NCBI GenBank assembly: GCA_039621445.1
Contig: CP154955.1
Location: 35,691,123 to 35,755,122, forward strand
Direction of reading: 5' to 3'
Origin: Euglena gracilis
Taxonomy: Eukaryota > Euglenida > Euglenophyceae > Euglenales
Length of the DNA stretch: 64,000 bases
Position 1 is the stretch's first letter. Each line of letters begins with the position of its first letter. The notes below the pieces were generated by a model that saw only the letters and a program-made list of their open reading frames with translations, had not been told where the DNA came from and ran no database searches. The translations under genes and the position numbers were made by a program. Below, piece by piece: positions 51,640 to 62,935 of the stretch.

Positions 51640-52100
51640 TAGAATAATATGAAGGGGAGGGGGAAGGATGCCATATCGATGAGGGAATTCATGTAGATGC
51701 AAATAAATTACTTTGTAGGATATGTTCCAACAATGGAGAGGATCCATTCGATCAAGTTTTCCCAGACCGGTTTGGCACCCAGCCTGTGGGATAGATGCCA
51801 TTGTCCATGGTCATAGGGGTGCAGGGTGATGTACCTGAATTTTTCTCGGCTCTTCACCAGATGTGTTGGTTTCAAACGTCTGCTTTGAAGGCGGTGTTGA
51901 TTCACACATCCATCACCCGGATGAATCCGGCACACCCACCGGGGATGAACAGGACGTCCTCCCTATGGCCCTCGAAGCCCAAATTTCTGTTGTTTTCAAA
52001 TTCTTTTTTGAAACCTGTGCACAGCAAATAGGTCAATGATCACAAGTGTTTTGGGCTTCGCCCACAGTTTCTTGCACGGGTCTGATGGTGCAACTCACTC
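51640..52100 (-). pseudogene. pogo/jerky-type DDE transposase remnant, copy A
   Basis: Conceptual minus-strand translation gives EDVLFIPGGCAGFIRVMDV, a TGA stop, then INTAFKADV, as in the DDE_1 family phrase VIPGG.TS.LQPLDV.(V)NK.FK. In a second frame comes KPVWENLIEWILSIVGTYPT, like the following EWV..AW..IP helix. Frameshifts and several TGA stops: inactive. Confidence 0.7.
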
Positions 52101-52345
52101 TGGCTCAATGGTTTAAATGAACTGCAGCCCAGAGTGCGAGGTTGTCGTTCGCACCTTGGGTTTTGTATTTCCCTGAAGTATTTCCTCGATTGGTGAATAC
52201 TTGGGGTAAGCACGAATGCAGCTTGGACGGTTGGTTGGATTGACTCAATGGTGGCCCAACTGGCGACTAGATAGTGATGGATTTTTGCCGTGGATCGAAA
52301 ATGGTCTGTCTTTGATCTAACATTCAAAGAACATCCTTGGGAAAG

Positions 52346-53313
52346 AAGGCACAACAACGAGTCAGGGGTTATATTAAAAATTACCACAAAATTACTGCAT
52401 AAAATGTCAACATTTTGTAGATGTAATCAATGTAATCACTGTATTTATCTATTACTGGCGATTGTGCGAACAGTTTTTTTTGCATATATTACACTAAGAA
52501 AACATCAACTTTGAGAAAGTAATGTTAATGTTATACCCATGCAAAAAGTTAGGATACGTATGTATTATAATATTAATGTTGTTTGTTGTTATTAATGCTG
52601 TTTTTGTTTGTTTAGTTTATCGTAAATTAATTAATTAATCAATTATTTAATAAAATGCATGTCAAGGTAATGTCCAATGTCAAGATACAACCTGGAAAAT
52701 ACATATTAATTAATTATTAATTAAAATTGCCCTGTACAATTGAATTTACAATGTGCAAATTGTAGTATTTCATAATATATGCCAATAATTACATGTTTTT
52801 TCAGACACACCCAACAAACACATAATATCATTTTAACTCTCGCCAAGTGGCTGTAACTCTTACTAAGTGATGCAGTTTCTCAATATCATGCACACGTCAG
52901 ATTTCTTCTATTCGTACCTTTCCAATCATTTTTTCACCGATGTCGTTGCTGGAGAATGTATATGTTCTGAATTTTCAACTGATTTATTCACAACTGGATT
53001 TGATAGTTCCATTTTAACATCTGAATTTTGTTAATTGTTTTCTTTCATGTAATCATTGAAATCCATCCTTCCAGAAAGGGGCTGCTTCCATCGGTCCATT
53101 GGTCCCAAGGGCCACCCCGTCCCCATTACCTTGAATTTCAGTCCTGGCAGCATCACTGGCACATATGGCGAGGGAGTGGCGCAAAGCAGCGACCTGCAGA
53201 AAACCTCCTCTCCTCTGTAAACACCATTCATTGAGAGGGCTACCGTTCTTGGTATTCAAAGGCGTGCCAGCCGGAAATCCCTTCTTTGAGTGGGCCCCAA
53301 TGATTGATAAGTC
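52346..53313. other. A/T-rich insert unique to copy A of the duplication
   Basis: Absent from the matching position at 62.60 kb. Low G+C, no open frame of note, no obvious terminal repeats. Either an insertion in A or a deletion in B. Confidence 0.5.
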
Positions 53314-53414
53314 AAGAACGTTCTGCCTGTCCGCTGCCTTTTCCCTTGAAGGGGGTTGACAGCAGAGTGATTCCGGAAATGCCCATCACTCACGAGGTTG
53401 CTCTCTGACAAGAA

Positions 53415-53505
53415 ACACACACACACACACACACATACACACACAAACACACACACACACAAACACACAAACACAAAAACACACAAACACACAAACACAC
53501 ACCAA
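53415..53505 (+). repeat. (CA)n microsatellite
   Basis: CACACA with AAACAC interruptions; the homologous site in copy B (about 62710) has only CACACACACC. Confidence 0.95.
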
Positions 53506-53869
53506 TACTTGAGGGCGTCGTGTTTCCTAAAACCTTTTTCGTTACAGCCGGCTTTGTCGGGGGAGGGGTGGCGCTTGGCAGCTGCAGGAGGCGGCCAGCC
53601 TTTCGCACCGGCGGCCCGTCGGCCCCCGCTGGGGCTGCCGTGGCTGCCGGCGGCTGGTGGGGCTGGGTCTGCCTCGGCAGCTGGCCTGCCCGGTTTCACA
53701 GGCGGGGAAGGGGGAGTTATTTCCATTCTTCCCAAAACCGGCCAGTCACTCCCCACGGGGGGGGGGGGAGGCAGTCTGGGACCCAAGGGGAAACTGACCA
53801 CAAAAATGGCCAAGAAATTACCGGCACCTTTGGTGGGTCACTTTGGTGGTTTTTGCCAATCCCCCCCTG

Positions 53870-53980
53870 GGGGGGAGGGGGTTCAGGCCGGAAACCAGTC
53901 AGTCAGTCACCCGAAAAAAACAGTCAATCATCCCTCCCCCCGAGGCGGGGGGGGGGGGGTCGGCCAGTGACTGAATGATT
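53870..53980. repeat. CAGTCAGTCA / C-G-run repeat unit
   Basis: Inverted copy of the GACTGACTGG unit (CCAGTCAGTCAGTCACCCG ... GGTCGGCCAGTGACTGAATG) with paired C and G runs. Confidence 0.6.
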
Positions 53981-53997
53981 GTATGATCACAACCCAT

Positions 53998-54424
53998 CTC
54001 AGGACCACGAGGGGCTGAGGGGGGGGTCCTGTGTGCCTGCTGGAAAAAGGTACCGGCTGGAAAAGGTACTCCCCTGGTGGTGGTTTGAACCACCCGGGTG
54101 GTTCGAACCCGGCTGAGAGCTGGACGAAGCGGGGACATAAAAAATGCCTAAAAAAGCCCAAATCAAGCTGGGTTGGCATTTTTCAGGCAAAAAAGTAGGG
54201 TGTGAAAACCCCAAAAACCACCCAAAAATGTCATTTTTTGGCCATTTTTGAACCCATTTAAAAAAAATTCGGCACTTGCGCCGAAAATTTTTTCGGTCCG
54301 ACCTGGCAAACCCGGGCTGGACGCAAATTTATTTCAGTGGGCCGCCTGGGGGGGGGTCCACAGCCCTTCTTGGAAGTGCTGGCTGGAAAAAAGGCAGGGT
54401 CCCGTCCGGCTTAAGAAAACCCCC
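53998..54424 (-). repeat. Dispersed ~400-bp family, inverted copy
   Basis: On the minus strand it runs GGGGTTTTCTTAAGCCGGAC .. TTCCAGCCAGCACTTCC .. GGACCGAAAAAATTTTCGGC-GCAAGTGCCG .. GCCAACCCAGCTTGATTTGG .. GGTCCT, the same order as 26299-26683. Only one terminal repeat is kept. Confidence 0.8.
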
Positions 54425-54889
54425 GGTGGGGTGGGACTACCAAACACAACAATGGACACGTGCACGCATACCATGCACACAGCTTTGGTGCCTCCCCCAT
54501 TTCAGGAGGCCCCCGAGGGGATAAAAATATATGGAGTGGGTATGGAATGGAATTGATATGGAAAATGAATGGTTGCAGAAAAAAAAACGCCGAAGGGCAA
54601 ATGTGGCAACAACAATCATTGTGCAGGGGGACTGAACGGAGGACGTCAGGGGGGTATTACCCGGGCATGAAAAGTTCACTTTCCCCATCATCAGGGTTTG
54701 GCCGCAGGCGCACCAGTGTGCAAAATCTGACGACAGTGGATATCCCACATCACTTGCAGTAAGGGATCTGCCCGTTCCAGTGTGCTAATGTGCACGGCAG
54801 TCCACATGGTTTTCTCTGCGAGATTGACCACGTCTGCAGTGTATGCGGGGTATTGCACGGTTTATACTGCCTGGTGTGTTACGTGCACC

Positions 54890-55534
54890 TCAGGAACCGC
54901 CTAAGCGGATATGCTGCTTCTGCTGACTGCGGAGTGTGCCACAGGGTGAGTAGCGGGAGACGGGGAACCGCCTGTAAGGCTTATGGTGGAGACATACCCT
55001 GCACGGTCTGGGGTTGTGGTTGTGGTTGTTGGGACATGACATACTGTGGTGCATATTGGATGGAAGGTGAAGGGCCACGCATGGTGTAATGCGCTGCTCC
55101 ATTTGAGGTGTCTGTCCCTCCCTCACATACTGCGGTTGCTCCATTGGAGCTTGGTATGTCTGCTGAGGTGGCAAGTTCCATTGGAAATTGGTGAGCCTGC
55201 TGAGGTGGGGGTTGTTTCATTGGAACTTGGTATGCCCGTTGAGGCTGTGCTGCGTATAAGGTTTCATTGGTACAGGAGCGGCATAAGCCGGGGGTAGCGT
55301 TTCCGCCTGAGAAGGGGGTGGCATTTGTGCCTGAGGAACACATAACATTTGTACCTGTATGATTTTAGAGTGAGGCGGCATTTGTGCCTGTGCCGCATAA
55401 GCAGCAGGAGGGGGTTGATTTCCCACAAAAGCGAGTACCTCTTGGGCTGGTGGGGACGCCTCATAGGCGGTGGAGGGAGGGAGAACGTACTGGTGTGGGG
55501 AGGGGCCTGGGCCACGCCCTCCAGGATCTTGCAT
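54890..55534 (-). pseudogene. Pro/Gln-rich low-complexity frames, possible broken gene
   Basis: Three minus-strand frames in succession carry the same style of sequence: NQPPPAAYAAQAQMPP, then AYQVPMKQPPPQQAHQFPME, then PPQQTYQAPMEQPQYV. The repeated YQ(V/A)PM(K/E)QP unit in all three frames suggests one Pro/Gln-rich protein broken by frameshifts, or an expanded nucleotide repeat. No known domain. Confidence 0.35.
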
Positions 55535-55707
55535 GCTGGCTGAGAAGAAGCTTTATGAGCTGTGGTGAAAGAGATGAGTAAATAGGTGGTTCCCCCCCCA
55601 AAAGTCCCACCATAATGTTGCCAAACATTATATACCAACCCCTCCGGGGGGATCCACTTACCCTACCCCCTCCCCACCCGGGGGTCCAAAACTAAAAAAC
55701 CCCATGG

Positions 55708-55840
55708 TGTGTGTTTGTGTGTGTATTTGTGTGTGTGTGTCTTTGTGTGTGTGTTTTTGCAAGTGGGTGGGTGGGCGGGTATGCACACGTGTGTGTGTGT
55801 GCGTGTGCACGTGTGTGTGTGTGTGTGTGTCTGCGTGTGT
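55708..55840 (+). repeat. (GT)n-rich tract
   Basis: Interrupted GT runs with GGGTGGGTGGGCGG in the middle. Confidence 0.9.
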
Positions 55841-55848
55841 GAATTTGG

Positions 55849-57490
55849 GTGGGGGGGTGGGGCTTAAATAATATAAGAAACCTGGGAAAAAAGAAGCAGG
55901 CATCGGTTGGCAGGGGCAAGCAGCGAGGTCAGGGAAGGAGGGTGTCAGGGTCCTCTCAGGCGAAGCGTACAGGCCAGTGTGGGACTGGCAACAGGGGCGG
56001 CGTGGCTGCGTTGCTGTTGGGTCATCAGGAGGTCATCATGGATTGTGATTCAGTGGATGTTCGTCTCGGTTCTGGCTTGGAAAACCCCTTTGCCTCCACC
56101 CTTTCCCTTGCCACCCCTCACTCTGCCACCCGCCACTGTTTTGCCCAGCCACCCCTTGCCCTGCCACACTTTGCCACCTTTGCCATGGGGTGGTCGCGGG
56201 GTATTGCGGCGCCGTTCGGGTGTGTGTGCGGTGCGGTGGGCGTGGAGGGTCTGGGCCGCGCTGCCTTGCATTCCGACCCCTCGTCTTCTCCAGTCCAGGC
56301 AGCCACATGGTCAGCCAGCGCGGTATGGGGAGTTCTGACCCCGTCCTTCTTTCTCTCCCCTTGGGGAAGTTCTTCTTTATGGTGCCTTGGATTTGAGTGT
56401 GGTGGTGGTGATGGTGGTGCTACTACTTGCGGATGTGTTCAGGTTCACCGGGCCCAGTCCCATTATGGACTCCACAAAAACAAACTGCTCCCAGGTGGCA
56501 TACCCTTCTTCGCTGTGCTGGGAGATGCAGATGCCTCCTCGGTTTCATCTTCAGGTCCCAATGGAGCACAGCTCACAGCGGTCATGGTTATTGCGCAACG
56601 GTGGAGAAAAACCCAGACATGCCTGTGGGATGACCCAAGTCACGTAGGAAAAGGATTGAGTCCCTGAAAGGAGCATGCAACAACCCGCCAAATTTCAATT
56701 TTTTTTTGTAATTTGATTCAATTTTATTCTTTTTTTTTCGTCCATATGAGGTTTTTGGTCATACGTAGGGGTTTTTTTGGACAGCGACAATAGTTTTGTT
56801 TCAGAAATACCTGGTGTTTTTTTGGACCTATGTCATGTTGTCACGTTTATCCCCCTTGTGGACCTCCCAACCGCTATAGATCCCTTGTATTTAAAACTAC
56901 ATTACTGATATGAGGTATTCTAGGACACCGTAACGGCAGTTGTCAACAACGGTGATCTGAAAAAAAACATGGTACTCCTATCCAAGCCCATCAGGCAAAT
57001 GCTCAATGACCCAAAAAATGGCAGTGGAAGACCTTCCTGAATTTAAGGCTCTTTGACTTATTTTTTTGGGAAATTTCAAGGTCCTGATTGTTTTAAAGGA
57101 GGGGCAGGGCTTTATGTCATGATCCTCAATCCCCAATCCCCAATCCCCAGTATCTAATTAGCCTGGATGGTGTCCTGCTCAACCTGAACCTTTGCCACAA
57201 CGTTCTATTCTGAATCACGCCAGTTATTCCCCACAATTTGAAGGCATAAATGCAAACGGAAAAGTGTTTTTTATGTTAAGTGCATCTTCTGATATGTGGA
57301 GAAGCTGCAAACAAGCAGTGGACCCCACCAAACAGCCAAAGCGTCATAATGCGATTTTAAATAGGAATTTTTGAAACCGAGGAGAAGAGGAGTGAAAGCT
57401 ATGTATACTTCAAAGCCCGTTTTTGAACCCCCATTTTTGAACTTTTGATCCCCAAGCGTCTTTTTCACCCCATGGGTGACCTAACCCCCC
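55849..57490. other. No gene recognised
   Basis: A 272-codon plus-strand frame (55849-56667) is open but shows no domain, biased composition and no splice or coil character like the neighbouring genes; I treat it as unproven. From 56670 the DNA is A/T-rich, with CAATCCC repeats at about 57127. Confidence 0.35.
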
Positions 57491-57497
57491 CCCCCCA

Positions 57498-57955
57498 AAA
57501 TAAGACCCGGGTCTTATTTTTGGGTCCGTTGCTGGAAGCCTCCAGGGGGGGTCTTATTTTTGGGGGGGTCTTATTTTTGGATTTTTTCTTGACCGACCCG
57601 GGCCCGAAAAACCACCATTTTTCAGGTTCCCGAGAGTGCTAAAATTTTTCCTTCGGCGCTTCGCGCCATGTGTAAATTGGTGTAATTTGACATTTACCAT
57701 GTTTTTTCCACTTCAAAAATCTAAATTTTTTTGAAATTTCATCATTTTTGTGCATGAAATTGGGGTTTTTGGTTTTTGGTTTTTGGTTTTTTGTTTTTGG
57801 TTTCAGGCAAAATTTTCCCTGTCCCCGGCACTTCGCGCCGTCAAGGGGGGTCTTATTTATGGGGGGGGGGGTCTTATTTTTGGATTTTTGCTCGATCGGC
57901 CCAGTGGGGGTCTTATTTTTTTGGGGGGGTCTTATTTTTTGGGGGGGGTTTACGA
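57498..57955. repeat. GGTCTTATTTTTGGG repeat cluster with perfect palindrome
   Basis: A perfect 24-bp palindrome, AAAATAAGACCC-GGGTCTTATTTT (57498-57521), is followed by six more direct GGGTCTTATTTTTGG copies and two GGCGCTTCGCGCC / GGCACTTCGCGCC motifs, the pattern being roughly duplicated (57540-57680 and 57780-57955). Confidence 0.8.
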
Positions 57956-58694
57956 CTCGATGGTGCTGAAGTGTGTGTGAAAATATTTTGAAAACCGTTT
58001 TTTTTTGAGTGGAGAATTTTGGGGAATGACTTGAAAGAATAGCCAACCATGGTGATCAACCCTCAAACAGAAACAAGGAGACGTTGTGCCCATGACAGCC
58101 ACGCCAGTGCAAATGCCAGGAAGGTGTATGCGGTGTTTCACACAAATCCTTTTGGATTTGGATGGGGAGCAAAGGGTGGTTGGTAGATGGATGGACAACA
58201 GATATTGCGTTTTTTTCTGGGGGATGGTGATAAGCCACGACTTTTCCAGTATTCACCAGCACCAAATCTGCCTAAAACGGAGGAAATTGTGACAACAGTT
58301 TCCGGAGCAGGATACTTTGCTCAGGTTACAGGCATGTGTTCAATGGTAACAATAATAAGTGCTTGAAAGAAAATGCGTGCTGGGTCTCCTTGGTTGCATG
58401 GGCCCAGATGCCAACTCTTTGGCCAGGTTACTGTGGGAGGTGGAATCATTGGAGGTGGCGCGGTGGCAGCTGAGGCCGTCACTACGGGCCAACTTTGGTG
58501 GTGCAGCGGCTTGCCGCAGATTGCACAGTGTCACCTGTGGCCGGCCGCGTCCAGCTGTGGCCGCCACCTTACATGTCGCAAGGCAATTGATGAGCGTAGT
58601 CAAAGGCATAGAGTTCTGTTGAGTTCGTTAAGACTCTCATACAAACATTTCACCCATTGCTGTTCATCATTGCTGTATCGGCTTCTACAGGATT

Positions 58695-58790
58695 ACTCAG
58701 CAAACCCAAAGAGCTGCCCAACGAGGGTTAATGCACTTGGGGGGGGCCAAGGGAGGCGCCAAAGGCGTCGAGAGTTTGGGTTCGCTGAGT
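58695..58790. repeat. Small foldback element
   Basis: ACTCAGCAAACCCAAA (58695-58710) is mirrored by TTTGGGTTCGCTGAGT (58775-58790), 15 of 16 matching, around a GGCGCCAAAGGCG core. Confidence 0.7.
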
Positions 58791-58799
58791 ATTGTGTAG

Positions 58800-61140
58800 G
58801 GCCAGTTTATCACGCAAATTTGTGCACACATTGCAATCGCAAGTCTCAGCCTCTGTCTGTATGTGTGTATGTTTGCATATGGAATGTGACCGAGCTTGAA
58901 GACAGTGAGTATACATTTGCCCTGTTGCCAACGTTTTTGTTTAAGGGCCATCCAATGTATTATTTGCCCAGTCCTTTTCCCATTGGTTTCAGGAGATCAC
59001 TCATTAATCTTTACTGCCAACATATTACGATACTGCCTCACCGCCCAACAGGACCAAGCCAAGGTGTGCTTTACAGAAGCCAGTGAAGCCAGTTCTTATC
59101 AAAGTCATCTTGACAAACTCTTGCAATGTTTTCCTCAACCAAGTTGATACATTGAGGTATTCGGTTGTTGCAACTGAGAATGAAAGATCGTCCTGTGCCT
59201 TTTTATATACCCTTTTCGTCATCGTTGACTGTCATTGATTACGTAAACACATACATCTTCGAAATTAGGTGAACACTCATTGGTCACTGGTTGGCAAACA
59301 AAGAATCAATACATATGGTGGAATCATCAGATGGTGTTACAAACAGGCATGATGTGAATATTATGTGTAAACAATAAAAACAATATGTTAATGGGTTTTT
59401 TTTTAATTTGCATGTTGGATGAAAGAGGTGATCCTAGTTAACTAGCTAGTTAACTAGTTAACTAGTTACCTTTCTGGAAAGGAGGATGGTGTTTTTTGAA
59501 TTCACTGGTGTGGAATTATTGAGGATAAGGAATGTAAAAAATTTTTGGTCTAAATTTATGCCTAAATTCAAGCCTGAAACACTGACCCTTACCGTATTCT
59601 TTCAGTGACGCAAATAACTTTTTCAGGTGATAAAGTCCTGCGCCCCTTTCTGAAATGACCGTATTGCCATTCATCCTCCTTTTAGGCAAGGTAGAATGCC
59701 AATTCTCTGGAAACACGTGTGCATTTTCATGTCCATATGCACGTACGTAAGGTGTATGTGTGTTTTGTATGTATATGGATATGGATATGGGCATGGATAT
59801 GGATATGGATGTGGATGTAGATATGGATGTGGATATACACATGGATATACAGTGTGGCTAAAAATTACAGAAGACAAAAATTACGGCAAAAAAGATTATG
59901 AGAAAATATTTTTGGCAAAATTTGTATTTTGGAAAAATTAATACCAAATAATTTTGGCAAATCTGTTTTTCCCCCCAAATTTTCCCAATCTTTCTTCCCT
60001 CTGCTTATTAAAAGAAGGAATTTTTAGTTTTCCTTTTTCTTCTCTTTAGCCATGAGTTCACATGCCGTCCCACGTGTTGTGCTGGATGAGGTTGCACCTT
60101 CCAAGGCTGATACATATGCAGATTGAGCAAACTTCAATCACAATTATAGAACATAGAACCCGCGGGCACTAGCAAGTGCCTCTCCAGCTGACCGAATGGT
60201 CCCCCACCATTTCTCCCTTGTCCGCCAGTCCGCCAGTCCGACCTCGCCCACTGTTTTAGGGGGATACTGAATTACAAGGGAAGTTTCCTGTGCAAGAACA
60301 CCTTAATTTTATTTTGTTTTTTATATTTTGCTGTACACCCACACACATATATGTTGAATGCAAATTTATTCCAAACCTACGCCAACTCCATCCAAATCGC
60401 GGGGTTAGCCTTGGACCCCCAGAGGGGGAGGCGGTCTTAAAGAAACCCGAATGACCCGAATCCTGCAGAAACGCGAACAATCACAAGAAGAATGATGTTC
60501 TTTCTTTAAAACATGGAGCCCAATTAAATGACAGGGGAAGTTGTGATTTAAAGGAGCGATTTAAAAACTGTGGTGCTGGAACACACATCAAAAGTCAGAA
60601 GAAACGATTAAGCAATTAAACCATGGGTGGTATGGTGGTGGAGGTGACCTCGTAGAGGGGTTGGCGTTGGTGTTGGTGCTTGGAGGCAGAGAGGGGAAGG
60701 AAGTTGTGCCTCAAGGGCGTGTAGGGTATGGTGGGGATGGTGAAGGGGGCTGGCCATTGAGGTTGGGGTGGATGGCATTGGTGGGGTTGTCGTCTGGTTC
60801 GTTGGGGGTGACGACGTGGCGGCATTTGTGAGAACATTGGCGATCCAGAGCGTCTTCCCCAAACATCTTTGCCGTAGTCAATGCGAAGTGCACTCATTCA
60901 GCTCGTCTTTCTTCGTCACCGCAGAGATGCCCACGTCAATCTCCACCAACCACGCCATAAAGTTCACGGAAAGAATGAAAGAACAAGATCAATGGGGGAG
61001 CCTGGCGCACAACGAAAGCAACGTGAAATCCAGTCCCCTCTATTTTTGGCCGGGCAAAGCAAAGGAGCTGGAGGTGGGACCTGATGAACAGGAGGTTGAA
61101 AAAGTGCTGAACCACTGCAAAAGAGACAGAAAACGGGTTG
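58800..61140. other. No gene recognised
   Basis: Mostly A/T-rich. Contains GTTAACTAGTTAACTAG repeats at 59435-59468 and a (GGATAT)n-type hexamer tract at 59768-59850. No open frame with a domain I recognise. Confidence 0.4.
59768..59850 (+). repeat. (ATGGAT)n hexanucleotide tract
   Basis: About 13 imperfect GGATAT/GGATGT units. Confidence 0.95.
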
Positions 61141-61149
61141 AAAAAGCTT

Positions 61150-62840
61150 GTGACACTTGTGGAGAGGAAGATCTCTTTGAGACGACCGGAGAGGGCGTCA
61201 TCCTTTTTTTGTGCAGGAGGCCGAGTGGACCTGCAGTCATAATACATAGAACCATCTGGAGCACGGCCACACATATGAAAGGAGAGTCCAGAGGGTAGAG
61301 TGACATCGACAACATCCTCGGTGGCAAAATCTCAGAATATTTGTGTTCAGGAACGTTGAGGTGACAAAAGCCCTTGTCGATGTTCAATTGAGTGACAATG
61401 TCTTGAGTATGGAGTAACCCCCCCCCAAATAACACCTGTCTACCTCTCGGTGGTGAAGCTCCAGGAAAGATTCATAAGGCGAATGGTAATCCCCTTTGGA
61501 TGGCTAGACACTGAACGAAGCGTGTCAGGCTGCGAGGTGGGGGGCGTCGAGACAGGAGCAGCGGAAGGAGTTGTACTTGGAGTGCTGGAAGAATCCGAAG
61601 AAGGCTCCGGTTTCCTGTGAAGAAACCACGAGAGGTCCACTACAGACCATCAAAGATGAGGAAAGAGGAAAGGAGATGGACAGAGGTGATGACAAAGGAT
61701 GAAAACCACAGGAAGAAAAAATTTAGAATAATATGAAGGGGAGGGGGAAGGATGCCATATCGATGAGGGAATTCATGTAGATGCAAATAAATTACTTTGT
61801 AGGATATGTTCCAACAATGGAGAGGATCCATTCGATCAAGTTTTCCCAGACCGATTTGGCACCCAGCTCGCCGGCCTGTGGGACAAATGCCATTGTCCAT
61901 GGTCATAGGGGTGCAGGGTGATGTACCTGAATTTTTCTCGGCTCTTCACCAGATGTATTGGTTTCGAACGTCTGCTTTGAAGGCGGTGTTGATTCACACA
62001 TCCATCACCCGGATGAATCTGGTACACCCACCAGGATGAACAGGACGTCCTCCCTAATCCTCGAAGCCCAAATTTCTGTTGTTTTCAAATTTCTTTTTTG
62101 AAACCTGTGTGCAGCGAAGAGGTCAATGATCACAAGTGTTTTGGGCTTCGCCCACAGTTTCTTGCACGGGTCCAAAAAGGTGTCTCCCGTCATCCAACCG
62201 CTTCTGGTTTTGTTGGTCACTGAGAAGGAGACAAGGAAGTCCAGATTGATCCGTCATCATCTTTGCAAACTTTGTTGACAAACATCTTTGCAAACAGTCC
62301 TCAGCTCAATGGATGTCCACATATAGAGTGTCCCTGGTGTGGTGAAATGATGCAACTCACTCTGGCTCAATGGTATAAATGAATTGCAGCCCAGAGTGTG
62401 AGGTTGTCGGTATTTGCACCTTGGATTTGTATTTCCTGAAGTATTTCCTCGTTTGGTGAATTGTTGGGGTTCGCACGAATGCAACTTAGACGGTTGGATT
62501 GACTCAAATGTGGCCCAGTGGGCGACCAGATAGTGATGTATTTTTGCCTTGGATCGAAAATGGTTTGCCCAGATTAAAGATGACATTCAAAGAAAATACT
62601 TGGGAACCAAGAACGTTCTGCCTCTCCGCTGTCTTTTCCCTTGAAGGGGGTTGACAGCAGATTGATTTCAGAAATGCTTATCACTCATGAGGTTGCTCTC
62701 TGACAATAAACACACACACCAATACTCGAGGGTGTCGTGTTTCCTAAAACCCTTTCCGTTAAAGCCGGCTTTGTCGGGGGGGGGGGGAGGTGGTGCTTGG
62801 CAGCCGCAGGAGGCGGTCAGCCTCTTGTACTGGCGGCCAG
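61150..62840. repeat. Segmental duplication, copy B
   Basis: Matches 51079-53610 in the same orientation, with the differences listed for copy A. Sequence left of 61150 is unrelated to copy A, giving a sharp breakpoint at the shared string GTGTCAC. Confidence 0.85.
61640..62220 (-). pseudogene. pogo/jerky-type DDE transposase remnant, copy B
   Basis: Retains more than copy A: TNKTRSGWMTGDTFLDPCKK and KTLVIIDLFAAHR (the GWM.. and D.F.AH blocks carrying the second catalytic Asp in DDE_1 transposases), then PGGCTRFIRVMDV, stop, INTAFKADVRNQYIW. Broken by TGA stops and frameshifts. Confidence 0.72.
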
Positions 62841-62865
62841 GCTTGTGCTTAGTCAGGTGCCTATT

Positions 62866-62935
62866 AAGCCGGAGGGGACCCTACCTTTTTTCCAGCCAGC
62901 ACCTCCCAGCGGGCTGTGGACCCCCCCAGCGTTCA
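62866..62935 (+). repeat. Truncated copy of the dispersed ~400-bp family
   Basis: TTAAGCCGGAGGGGACCCTA .. CCAGCCAGCACCTCCCAGCG .. GGACCCCCCCA, then stops abruptly where the reverse transcriptase sequence starts. Confidence 0.7.

Larger units (their letters stand above)
51079..53610. repeat. Segmental duplication, copy A
   Basis: 51079-52345 corresponds to 61152-62598 and 53314-53610 to 62604-62830, both at high identity. Copy A alone has an extra ~970 bp (52346-53313) of A/T-rich DNA and lacks ~185 bp present in copy B near 62.17-62.35 kb. Confidence 0.85.

Noticed and set aside
54085-54115. GGTTCGAACCC string resembling a tRNA B box
   Set aside because: It lies in a copy of the dispersed repeat family, is a simple palindrome, and no cloverleaf can be drawn around it.
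54790-55089. Cys-rich 99-codon plus-strand frame
   Set aside because: Opposite the Pro/Gln-rich frames; spacing of Cys pairs fits no zinc-binding family and no splice context supports it.
55849-56667. 272-codon plus-strand frame
   Set aside because: No domain, coil or exon-like boundaries; composition fits chance opening in G/C-rich low-complexity DNA. Kept only as an unproven remark.
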